From CAVVFX01 sp963777595 (GTDB taxonomy: Bacteria > Acidobacteriota > Terriglobia > Bryobacterales > Bryobacteraceae), in assembly GCA_963777595.1 (NCBI GenBank), contig CAVZRE010000046.1, positions 62,001-126,000 of the forward strand: a DNA stretch of 64,000 nucleotides. Direction: 5' to 3'. Below the pieces are notes generated by a model. The model did no database searches and was not told the DNA's origin. It was given only the letters and a program-made list of their open reading frames with translations. Each line of letters opens with the position of its first letter. Within the stretch, counting starts at the first letter, position 1. Made by a program: the position numbers and the translations under genes. Of this stretch, positions 42,639 through 48,846 are shown one piece after another.

Positions 42639-42917
42639 ATGATTAGAAGCTTCAAGCATCGCGGCCTGAAACGGCTGTTTGAACGTGACGACCGCAGCGG
42701 CATACGCCCTGATCTAGCGGATACCGTCCAGGAAATATTGACGGTGCTTGATGATGCAATCGCCTTGCGGGAACTGGACCTTCCCGGTTATCGTCTGCAT
42801 TCGCTCAAAGGCGACCTGAAAGGGTTCTGGTCCGTGACGGTACGGGCCAACTGGCGCATCATTTTTCGTTTTGAAGGACCAGACGCCCGTGACGTTGAAC
42901 TGATCGACTATCACTAG
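42639..42917 (+). CDS. higB: HigB/RelE-type toxin, pair 1
   Basis: A protein of 92 residues: MIRSFKHRGLKRLFERDDRS, then LDDAIALRELDLPGYRLHSLKGDLKGFWSVTVRANWRIIFRF and DVELIDYH. This is the HigB family of plasmid-maintenance killer proteins, ribosome-dependent mRNA endonucleases. The C-terminal YH and the central SVTVRANWRI-x-F block are typical. The antitoxin gene follows after 16 bases, giving the inverted toxin-first order of higBA. Confidence 0.92.
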   Translation: MIRSFKHRGLKRLFERDDRSGIRPDLADTVQEILTVLDDAIALRELDLPGYRLHSLKGDLKGFWSVTVRANWRIIFRFEGPDARDVELIDYH

Positions 42918-42933
42918 AAACAGGAGAAGACGC

Positions 42934-43239
42934 ATGCCCATGAAAAACCCAGCCCATCCCGGACGCATCGTAAGAAGCGCCTGCCTTGAGCCTCTAGGAT
43001 TGTCGGTTACTGAAGGCGCAATGATTCTAGGCGTCACCCGGCAGACCCTTACCAAAATCGTCAACGGTAAGTCCGGCATTAGTGCCGAAATGGCTATCCG
43101 GCTGGCCAAGGCCTTCGGCAGCACTGCAGACATCTGGGTACGCATGCAGGCGAGTTACGATCTCGCGCAGGCCCGGAAGAACGAAAGCAAGATCAAGGTC
43201 CGACGCCAGCGCGTGCCGCAAGAGTTGCACGTGAATTGA
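42934..43239 (+). CDS. higA: HigA-type antitoxin, pair 1
   Basis: A protein of 101 residues with an XRE helix-turn-helix: PAHPGRIVRSACLEPLGLSV, TEGAMILGVTRQTLTKIVNG and SGISAEMAIRLAKAFGSTADIWVRMQASYDL. These are the standard HigA/VapA-like motifs. It neutralises HigB and represses its own operon. The extra Lys/Arg-rich tail is variable. Confidence 0.93.
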   Translation: MPMKNPAHPGRIVRSACLEPLGLSVTEGAMILGVTRQTLTKIVNGKSGISAEMAIRLAKAFGSTADIWVRMQASYDLAQARKNESKIKVRRQRVPQELHVN

Positions 43240-43316
43240 CGCCTTGCCGATATCTGTCGCAGCGTTAAGAGTATTTTTTGCACTCAAAGGCCATGTGGTC
43301 GTCGAGACGATTGAAT

Positions 43317-43403
43317 GCGGTTGAACTTTGTCTTGAAAGAGAGGACCAGGAGCCGAGCAATCTGGAGTTTGTCGGAATTCAGCGCGTGACCGTCGCGGCA
43401 TGA
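43317..43403 (+). pseudogene. HicB antitoxin fragment
   Basis: The translation AVELCLEREDQEPSNLEFVG and IQRVTVAA stop corresponds to the last 28 residues of the intact HicB at 45756-45971. The bases 43323-43417 and 45892-45986 are nearly identical, including the ATGA overlap and first codons of hicA. Only the C-terminal part of hicB is present. Confidence 0.85.
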
Positions 43404-43699
43404 GCACATTGCCGCGCAAAAGCGACTTGGCGAGGGTTGATCGCATGAAGGAAGCCGAGATCGGCTATTCGGATATCCCGCCGCTCGACAAGTCTTTCTT
43501 TACGAAGGCAACGGAAGCATGGCCTCCGGTTAAACAGCAACTCACCATCCGTCTTGACGGCGGACGTTCTGAATTGGCTCAGGTTCGGGCAGATCTCGTT
43601 TACATGCTGGATATCTACGCAAAGAACGAGAAGTCGGATTTGAACGCGGCGGATAAAAGCGAACTTCGGAAAATTGTGGCGGAGTTGGAGAAGTTTTAG
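43400..43699 (+). CDS. Chimeric ORF: HicA start, BrnA N-terminus, RelE C-terminus
   Basis: An uninterrupted frame of 99 residues. Residues 1-6 (MSTLPR) equal the start of HicA at 45968. Residues about 7-53 (KSDLARVDRMKEAEIGYSDI, PPLDKSFFTKATEAWPPVKQ, QLTIRLD) equal the BrnA at 47123 except for a few changes. Residues about 56-99 (ADLVYMLDIYAKNEKSDLNA, ADKSELRKIVAELEKF) match the C-terminal half of RelE-type toxins (xVYMLxVYAKNExxDLT...LRKIVEEL). It is followed one base later by an HTH antitoxin gene that would belong to the RelE part. It is probably a recombination product; whether it is made or active is unknown. Confidence 0.75.
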   Translation: MSTLPRKSDLARVDRMKEAEIGYSDIPPLDKSFFTKATEAWPPVKQQLTIRLDGGRSELAQVRADLVYMLDIYAKNEKSDLNAADKSELRKIVAELEKF

Positions 43700-43990
43700 A
43701 TGGCGCTCACTAAGAATGTCAAACAGAAGCATACGCCGGTGGGCAGGCGCCTGATAGGCGCCCTGCGAGAAGTCCAGGCGCTCGAAAGCGCGCGACGCGT
43801 TCGAGAGGTCCGGGAAAAGCTGGGACTCACACAATCGCAATTTGCGAATACCTTTGGGCTAAGCGCGAGATCACTTCAGGAATGGGAGCAAGGCCGGCGA
43901 ATCCCGGATATGGCAGTGCTCACATACTTGCGGGTCATTGAAAGAAATCCGAGGGCAGTAGAAGCAGCTTTAAGACCACAAGCAGCGTGA
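43700..43990 (+). CDS. XRE-family antitoxin of a lost RelE pair
   Basis: A protein of 96 residues. The HTH is VREKLGLTQSQFANTFGLSA, then RSLQEWEQGRRIPDMAVLTYLRVIERNP. This is the antitoxin type paired with RelE/HigB-like toxins. Its ATG follows the stop of the chimeric frame directly, which keeps the usual toxin-antitoxin spacing although only half of the toxin remains. It may still repress the operon or act as an orphan antitoxin. Confidence 0.88.
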   Translation: MALTKNVKQKHTPVGRRLIGALREVQALESARRVREVREKLGLTQSQFANTFGLSARSLQEWEQGRRIPDMAVLTYLRVIERNPRAVEAALRPQAA

Positions 43991-44011
43991 TGGCTTGCTC
44001 GAACATGAGAA

Positions 44012-44080
44012 ATGGCGGGAGTAGGTCAAGTTATCCTCTTGTACGCGACAGGCTTGGGCGATACTATCCCACCGTACCCC
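44012..44080 (+). pseudogene. Fragment of a Solibacter-type secreted-protein C-terminal domain
   Basis: AGVGQVILLYATGLGDTIPPYP resembles the glycine-rich motif (xVITLYGTGLGxTxP) of the TIGR03437-like domain common at the C-terminus of Solibacter secreted proteins. The fragment is about 20 residues long and its flanks belong to other genes. Confidence 0.5.
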
Positions 44081-44164
44081 CGACGGACGACTCATTTCAT
44101 CCGCAATGGAACTCGCCTCCGCGCCGAGCGTATCGGTGGGTGGTGTGCAGGCATCCGCTCCAGT

Positions 44165-44339
44165 TTACGTCTCCATTGCCAAACGCACCCGGTCAACAAT
44201 GCAGCTCTCCAGATCGAAGCTGCCATCGCGATTGAGCCCAGCCACCAGCGTCAGGTTATCCACTGCATAGCCGACCGCCTTCACTGTCGGCGCCTGCTGC
44301 TCCTGCTCGTCAGGCGCCTCCGTATTGGGTTGCGCCGCC
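44165..44339 (-). pseudogene. Fragment of the OmpA-like type VI accessory gene
   Basis: The minus-strand translation PNTEAPDEQEQQAPTVKAVG, YAVDNLTLVAGLNRDGSFDL matches PNTEVPDEQEQQAPTVRSNG, VAVDNLTLVVGLNRNGSFDL of the 959-residue protein at 48847-51726 (about residues 468-508). Both ends join unrelated sequence. It shows that a second copy of that gene once existed in the toxin-antitoxin island. Confidence 0.85.
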
Positions 44340-44402
44340 ATCCGTGAGGGCATCGCACAGGCCGACCGGGAAGAGTTCATTGAAGAAGAAATGGACGCGT
44401 AG
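44340..44402 (+). pseudogene. Ribbon-helix-helix (ParD/CopG-like) antitoxin fragment
   Basis: The translation IREGIAQADREEFIEEEMDA followed by TAG matches the C-terminal tail of short ParD/CopG-like antitoxins (REGIxQADRGEFIEEEEMDA). The DNA-binding part is missing and the fragment abuts the OmpA-like relic. No ParE partner is seen. Confidence 0.6.
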
Positions 44403-44503
44403 CCGGGTGCCCGGCGAGGTCGTTTTTTTCCACAGTATGACGCAGCCCAGCTTAGCTCTCGCAGTCTCTTCACGCTTCACGTGTCGCGTGATAGAATTAG
44501 CAT

Positions 44504-44779
44504 GTGATCGAGAGCTTCACAGACAAGGATACCGAGAAGCTCTTCCACGGTGAGAGGTCGCGTAAGTTCGATCACATCAAAGCTGTCGCCTTTCGCAAAC
44601 TCGCTATGCTTCACTCGGCGCACTCGCTTTCAGATCTTAAGTCACCCGGTACGAGTCTCGAAGCGCTCACCGACGACCGCGCCGGTCAGCACGCGATCCG
44701 CATTAACGACAAATACCGCGTCTGCTTCGTCTGGAAAGATGCAGGCGCGCACAAAGTAGAGATCACCGATTACCACTAA
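44504..44779 (+). CDS. higB: HigB-type toxin, pair 2
   Basis: A protein of 91 residues started at GTG 44504 (MIESFTDKDTEKLFHGERSR). It has the full family pattern: ALRKL-like FRKLAMLHSAHSLSDLKSPGTSLEAL, AGQHAIRINDKYRVCFVWKD and VEITDYH. It is typical of the RelE-like HigB group with higher coverage than pair 1. The antitoxin starts six bases downstream. Confidence 0.93.
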   Translation: MIESFTDKDTEKLFHGERSRKFDHIKAVAFRKLAMLHSAHSLSDLKSPGTSLEALTDDRAGQHAIRINDKYRVCFVWKDAGAHKVEITDYH

Positions 44780-44785
44780 GGCGCA

Positions 44786-45103
44786 ATGGAGTGCACCAAA
44801 ATGGCGAAAACGTTACCGCTTGTACACCCAGGCGAAATCCTTCGCGAAGAGTACTTGAAGCCACTCGGCTGGAGCGTCAGCAAGCTCGCCGCCGAACTGA
44901 AGGTTCCCGCCCAACGCATTAATGAGATCGTGCGCGAGCGCCGCGCCATTACCGCCGACACCGCGCTCCGGCTAGCCAAGTTCTTCGGCTCGACGCCAGA
45001 GTTCTGGATCAACTTGCAGTCCTTCTATGATCTACGTAAGGCGACCAATGAGAACGGCGCGTTCATCCGTCGCGAGGTCGGCCAACTCAAGCGCCCCGCG
45101 TAG
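44786..45103 (+). CDS. higA: HigA-type antitoxin, pair 2
   Basis: A protein of 105 residues from ATG 44786; ATG 44801 is a second possible start giving MAKTLPLVHPGEIL. The HTH reads HPGEILREEYLKPLGWSVSK, LAAELKVPAQRINEIVRERR, AITADTALRLAKFFGSTPEFWINLQ. It belongs to the same family as the HigA at 42934 but is clearly diverged, so this is not a recent duplication. Confidence 0.93.
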   Translation: MECTKMAKTLPLVHPGEILREEYLKPLGWSVSKLAAELKVPAQRINEIVRERRAITADTALRLAKFFGSTPEFWINLQSFYDLRKATNENGAFIRREVGQLKRPA

Positions 45104-45229
45104 GCAATTGTGGACGCGAAGTCGCTAGCGTTATCGGAAAGAAAGAACCGCGCCCCCGCCCTACCTCTCCCGGCGTTTCGTAAAGGGTAAGTCTGCATCA
45201 TCCTCGAGCCCAAAATAGAGGCCCGGTAG

Positions 45230-45640
45230 GTGCCCAGTCACAATCCCTTTCCTCACTCATCCCCAATAAAATCAATCGCGCCAACCCAATCCCCTCAAGG
45301 CAAAGCCAAATCCTCCCGCAATCGCCTCTCTCACGGCTTCGCCTCCAGCGCCACCCTCATCCCCGGCGAAGACCCCCAACAATTCAAAGCCCTCCTCGAC
45401 GCCCTCATCGCCGATCACCAGCCCGCCACCGAGACCGAATAGATCCTCGTCGAAAAGATGGCCGTCAGCCACTGGCTCAGCCTCCGCGCCATCCGCCTCC
45501 AGAGCGAAGCCTTCGAAGGAGTTCGCCCTCCTCATCCGCTATCAAACCTCAGCCGAACGAGCCTTCCACAAAGCTCACAACGAGCTCGTAAAGACTCAGA
45601 AAGAAAGGCAAAAGTTTGAAATCGGGTTCGTTCCGTAAAA
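45230..45640 (+). pseudogene. Deleted copy of the 48106 gene
   Basis: SPQGKAKSSRNRLSHGFASS, ATLIPGEDPQQFKALLDALI, ADHQPATETE then TAG; after that the sequence continues to follow the 48106-48696 gene with a missing block (SLRAIRLQSEAF then FALLIRYQT-like). The bases are almost the same as in the intact gene, including part of the region upstream of its ATG (CACAATCCC, CATCCCCAA, AAATCAATC). It is a recent, incomplete duplicate. Confidence 0.85.
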
Positions 45641-45755
45641 AGCCGCGCAGCCCCCAAACCCGCGCAATCCGAGCTGCCCAATTTGCTCGCGGCTAACTCC
45701 GCTGGCAGACACCGAAATGCGCAATTAGGAACGGTGACGAGTTAGACTGGGCAAT

Positions 45756-45971
45756 ATGGTGCGTCAATTTGATGTCGTGATCGAGCGCGATGAAGAGGGC
45801 ATGTATGTTGCCTCGGTGCCTCAATTACCGGGTTGCCACACCGACGCGGCATCGATCGACGATCTCATGGTGGAAATCCGTGAGGCCATCGAACTTTGTC
45901 TTGAAACAGAGGGCCAGGAACCGAGCAATCTGGAGTTTGTCGGAATTCAGCGCGTGACCGTCGCGGCATGA
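45756..45971 (+). CDS. hicB: HicB-type antitoxin
   Basis: A protein of 71 residues with the HicB partial RNase-H-like fold: FDVVIERDEEGMYVASVPQL, PGCHTDAASIDDLMVEIREAIELCLE. It has no separate DNA-binding domain. The stop overlaps the hicA start (ATGA at 45968). Antitoxin-first order is seen here, which is common for this subgroup. Confidence 0.92.
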   Translation: MVRQFDVVIERDEEGMYVASVPQLPGCHTDAASIDDLMVEIREAIELCLETEGQEPSNLEFVGIQRVTVAA

Positions 45972-46189
45972 GCACATTGCCGCGCCCGACGGGGAAAGAA
46001 TTGGTACGGGCCTTGGAACGTGCGGGCTTCGTTGCCGAGCGTACACGAGGAAGCCACTATTTTCTGCGGCATCCGGATGGCCGTGCCACGGTTGTTCCGC
46101 TGCGAACACGCACGTTAGGGCTTGGGCTTTTACGAAAGATCCTGTCAGATTGTGGCATCAAATCCGAGCAGTTGAGCAGTCTGCTCTAA
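45968..46189 (+). CDS. hicA: HicA-type toxin
   Basis: A protein of 73 residues with the double-stranded-RNA-binding fold of HicA: GKELVRALERAGFVAERTRG, SHYFLRHPDGRATVVPLRTR, TLGLGLLRKILSDCGIKSEQ. The catalytic histidine lies in RGSHYF. It cleaves mRNA when free of HicB. All family motifs are present, so the pair seems functional. Confidence 0.93.
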   Translation: MSTLPRPTGKELVRALERAGFVAERTRGSHYFLRHPDGRATVVPLRTRTLGLGLLRKILSDCGIKSEQLSSLL

Positions 46190-46429
46190 CGACAAGTATC
46201 CACCCAGCAGATTGATGACTACATATAGGAGCCAACGCATGCGTGCGACTTGCTGCCATGTCTCGGGGTGTACCCAGGATGGCATCGATGGGCTGATGGG
46301 GTTGCGGTAGCGAACCGGACGGGCAAATCTACAATAATGGGGTTCCCGGCCAAGTTAGAGAGCACCGGCGAATAGACCGATCGGTCATCAGGCCATAAAA
46401 ATCGATTACCGGATTCCAAGACCGGCGCA
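46190..46429. other. Intergenic remnant region after hicBA
   Basis: About 240 bases without a supported gene. A minus-strand frame (LESGNRFLWPDDRSVYSPVL, SNLAGNPIIVDLPVRF) is protein-like but short and unrecognised. Confidence 0.35.
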
Positions 46430-46813
46430 ATGGTCGTTAATGCCCTTGCCTCTGTTGTATTCCTTCTTACCCGCTTTTCCGGGTTGTCGCACTGGTTCCG
46501 GCGCAAGACGTTTCACCACACCCGCGACCCGATCTATCAGCGGCTCATTGTGGCAATTTTGAAGGGCTACTATGTCCCGCCGCTGCGCGTGGCCGCTGTG
46601 GCCGATAAGGGCGTCGTCAATGATCCGAAGAACGCCCCGGACTGGACGTTGATCGACGGTTTGCAGCGGACGACGTGCTATATCATCGCCGTCCTGATGG
46701 CAGCTTTGGGCGATGAACTCGTCGAGATGGGGTGTATCGACGAGCAAATCTGGAACGAGACGTTCCGAGAGCACGCAAAAGCCTGTGCTGCGGCGCTCGA
46801 AAATGCACGATGA
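46430..46813 (+). CDS. DGQHR/DUF262-like fragment, unknown function
   Basis: A frame of 127 residues. The segment PIYQRLIVAILKGYYVPPLR and DWTLIDGLQRTTCYIIAVLM resembles the ParB-like core of DUF262/DGQHR proteins, which have a Y-Q-R start and a D-G-x-Q-R motif and occur in phosphorothioation and other defence systems. Only about 100 residues of similarity exist, against several hundred in those families. The N-terminal 25 residues look out of place. It is probably a truncated gene. Confidence 0.45.
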   Translation: MVVNALASVVFLLTRFSGLSHWFRRKTFHHTRDPIYQRLIVAILKGYYVPPLRVAAVADKGVVNDPKNAPDWTLIDGLQRTTCYIIAVLMAALGDELVEMGCIDEQIWNETFREHAKACAAALENAR

Positions 46814-46847
46814 GCATCGTCGGCATTGGCCGGTGCGCCGAAAGAGC

Positions 46848-46876
46848 TTGTATGTAACTACAAAAGTAGCTACTGT
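46848..46876 (+). promoter_or_regulatory. brnTA promoter with operator dyad
   Basis: TTGTAT (46848-46853), 17 bases and TACTGT (46871-46876). The palindrome AGTAGCTACT (46865-46874) covers the -10 edge, with a related GTAACTAC half-site before it. The BrnA antitoxin could bind here. The start ATG at 46882 lies where transcription would begin, so a leaderless mRNA is likely. Confidence 0.5.
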
Positions 46877-46881
46877 GTGGG

Positions 46882-47163
46882 ATGATATACGAATGGGACC
46901 ACGCGAAGAAACGAATCAACGTCGCTAAACACGGGCTTGATTTCGCCGACGCCGAACAGGTCTTGACCGGCCCGTGCGTAACCTTCGTAGATGACCGTCT
47001 CGATTATGGAGAGGAACGGCTTATCACCTTGGGCTTGCTTGATGGCCGAGTAGTCATCATTGCCCACGCGCCGCGCGGCGACGACATCACGCGGATTATC
47101 TCCATGAGAAAGGCAAATCGACGTGAGCAAAAAATCTATCAAGAGCGACTTGGCAAGGCTTGA
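46882..47163 (+). CDS. brnT: BrnT-type toxin
   Basis: A protein of 93 residues: MIYEWDHAKKRINVAKHGLD, FADAEQVLTGPCVTFVDDRL, DYGEERLITLGLLDGRVVII, then IISMRKANRREQKIYQERLG. This is a full BrnT ribonuclease toxin with its conserved KHGLDF and RISARKA-type (RIISMRKA) motifs. It overlaps brnA by 41 bases, as is usual for the pair. Confidence 0.93.
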   Translation: MIYEWDHAKKRINVAKHGLDFADAEQVLTGPCVTFVDDRLDYGEERLITLGLLDGRVVIIAHAPRGDDITRIISMRKANRREQKIYQERLGKA

Positions 47164-47458
47164 CCGGATGAAGGAGGCCGACATCGACTATTCGGACATT
47201 CCGCCGCTCGACAAATCCTTTTTTACGAAGGCCACAGAAGCATGGCCGCCCGCCAAACAGCAACTTACCATTCGGCTCGACGCCGACGTGCTGGCGTGGC
47301 TAAGGGCCAACGGCAGGGGCTATCAGACACGCATCAATCGCATTTTGCGGAGTGTAATGGAAAGCCAACCGCGCCGCCCGCTTCGTTCCACACTCGCCAC
47401 GCCGAAGAAGAAAGGCCGATCACGGGGCAGCTTAAAATCAGCCCGGGGCGTTTCATAA
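47123..47458 (+). CDS. brnA: BrnA-type antitoxin
   Basis: A protein of 111 residues from GTG 47123. The N-terminal toxin-binding part is KSIKSDLARLDRMKEADIDY, SDIPPLDKSFFTKATEAWPP, followed by the ribbon-helix-helix LTIRLDADVLAWLRANGRGYQTRINRILRSVMES. The tail is basic. Two damaged copies of this gene lie at 42437-42611 and 43418-43560. It represses the brnTA promoter and binds BrnT. Confidence 0.92.
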   Translation: MSKKSIKSDLARLDRMKEADIDYSDIPPLDKSFFTKATEAWPPAKQQLTIRLDADVLAWLRANGRGYQTRINRILRSVMESQPRRPLRSTLATPKKKGRSRGSLKSARGVS

Positions 47459-47911
47459 AGGGGCCTTTGTGCAACGTAGAGCAGCTCTGGACAGTTTATG
47501 CCACCCTCTTGGCCTCAAATTGGCCTCAAAGCCGGACTTATCGGCTTTTATCCGTGCTTCGATCTGAATCGAGAATGGCTTGGCGTTTGCGGCGGTGGCG
47601 GTGACGGTGAGAAGCAAAGAGCCTGGGTGACTGCGGATAGACTGAAGGCCATATTGGTCCGGTACCTGAAAATCCCAGCCGATATGTCCGGTCTTCATCG
47701 TCACCACATTGGCAAACATCGTGACTCCACGAGGGATGTGTCTGGGACTAAACGCGCGATTGGGTGGCCACGAAAGCTCCCTTCCATCATAAAGATGGTC
47801 CTTACCGACGTTGCCATTTTCAACTTTCTGAATAGCGGTGATATAGATAAGGCAGTCCTCAGCCCCGGATGATCCGCCAAGGTTTCGCCCACACAAGCCT
47901 TTTGGTGTCAC
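47459..47911 (-). pseudogene. Unrecognised C-terminal protein fragment
   Basis: The minus-strand frame contains GNVGKDHLYDGRELSWPPNR, AFSPRHIPRGVTMFANVVTM, IGWDFQVPDQYGLQSIRSHP, which has a natural composition. It has no start with a ribosome-binding site and changes character before its end. It may be the remains of a secreted or phage-type gene. No function can be given. Confidence 0.35.
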
Positions 47912-48055
47912 GCTTACGCGGAGGTACTTTCTGGTGACGGTAACGGGCGGTTCGCCCTCAGGATGTAGTCACAACCCCTTTCCCCATCCATCCCCAACAA
48001 AATCAATCCCCCCAATCCAATCCCCACCTCACCCCCAGATACGATGAAGGCGTAA

Positions 48056-48073
48056 CACAGACTTCAGTCTGTG
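48056..48073. repeat. Dispersed CACAGACT-TC-AGTCTGTG hairpin
   Basis: Perfect 8-base arms around a TC centre, 33 bases before the ATG of the 48106 gene. It belongs to the same class of hairpin as 37061-37078. Confidence 0.6.
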
Positions 48074-48105
48074 CCTTTACCCGCACCGGAAAGGATCCCC
48101 AATTC

Positions 48106-48696
48106 ATGGCCACCCCCGCACAAATCGCCGCCAATCAATTAAATTCCCAAAAATCCACCGGACCCCAATCCCCCCAAGGCAAAGCCAAATCCTCCCGCAA
48201 TCGCCTCTCTCACGGCTTCGCCTCCAGCGCCACCCTCATCCCCGGCGAAGACCCCCAACAATTCAAAGCCCTCCTCGACGCCCTCATCGCCGACCACCAG
48301 CCCGCCACCGAAACCGAACAGATCCTCGTCGAAAAAATGGCCGTCAGCCACTGGCTCAGCCTCCGCGCCATCCGCCTCCAGAGCGAAGCCTTCGCCGCCC
48401 AATCCCTCGACACCCACCAATTCGCCCTTCCCAAACAGCTGGCCCTCCTCATCCGCTACCAAACCACCGCCGAGCGAGCCTTCCACAAAGCCCACGCCGA
48501 GCTCGTAAAGACCCAGAAAGAAAGGAGCAATTCCAAAATTGGCTTCGTTCCGCAAAAAGCCGCGCAGCCCCAACAACCCGCGCCATCCGAACCGCCCAAT
48601 CCCCCACTCAAATTCAAAATCGACCCCGACTTCACCTTCCTGACGCCCAAAGCCGCCGCAGCAGCGGCAATCCACACCTTATGTCCCAGACTTTAG
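48106..48696 (+). CDS. Conserved hypothetical protein of a repeated family
   Basis: A protein of 196 residues. The N-terminus TPAQIAANQLNSQKSTGPQS, PQGKAKSSRNRLSHGFASSA is typical of a widespread family of unknown function (TxAQIxANRxNAxKSTGPxTxxGKAxSxxNAxxHG). A helical middle follows (LVEKMAVSHWLSLRAIRLQS, LALLIRYQTTAERAFHKAHA) and then a Pro/Gln-rich tail. Members are often present in many copies per genome, here with a deleted copy at 45230. The stop TAG lies inside a GACTTTAGTCC hairpin that also gives the stop of the minus-strand gene. Function is unknown. Confidence 0.7.
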   Translation: MATPAQIAANQLNSQKSTGPQSPQGKAKSSRNRLSHGFASSATLIPGEDPQQFKALLDALIADHQPATETEQILVEKMAVSHWLSLRAIRLQSEAFAAQSLDTHQFALPKQLALLIRYQTTAERAFHKAHAELVKTQKERSNSKIGFVPQKAAQPQQPAPSEPPNPPLKFKIDPDFTFLTPKAAAAAAIHTLCPRL

Positions 48697-48836
48697 TCCG
48701 TCTGCTTAGCCGCCTTGCTCCAAACCCCAGGCTGTTGAAACTGCCGGATCCCCAACCCCATCAGCGCCGCCTGCTCCTCCGCCGTCAGATCGTCAAAATC
48801 CTTTCTAGCGCTCGCCGGAAACTGACTGATCGTCAT
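48693..48836 (-). CDS. 47-residue protein at the end of the type VI operon
   Basis: The ATG at 48836 follows AAGAAGGGG at a good distance and lies ten bases after the stop of the OmpA-like gene. The protein reads MTISQFPASARKDFDDLTAE, EQAALMGLGIRQFQQPGVWS and KAAKQTD. It is acidic-amphipathic with no recognised family. The stop codon is supplied by the dispersed ACTTTAGT hairpin. Operon position suggests a chaperone, immunity or accessory role, which is only a guess. Confidence 0.55.
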   Translation of the reverse strand: MTISQFPASARKDFDDLTAEEQAALMGLGIRQFQQPGVWSKAAKQTD

Positions 48837-48846
48837 GAGCCCCTTC

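Noticed and set aside
46430..46813. Complete phosphorothioation (DndB-like) or type IV restriction gene
   Set aside because: Only about 100 residues with a DGxQR motif remain, and no partner genes exist nearby.
42437..47458. Possible CRISPR array or phage-defence island in the repeat-rich toxin-antitoxin region
   Set aside because: The repeats are duplicated gene parts of varying length, not short regular repeats with unique spacers, and no cas gene is present.
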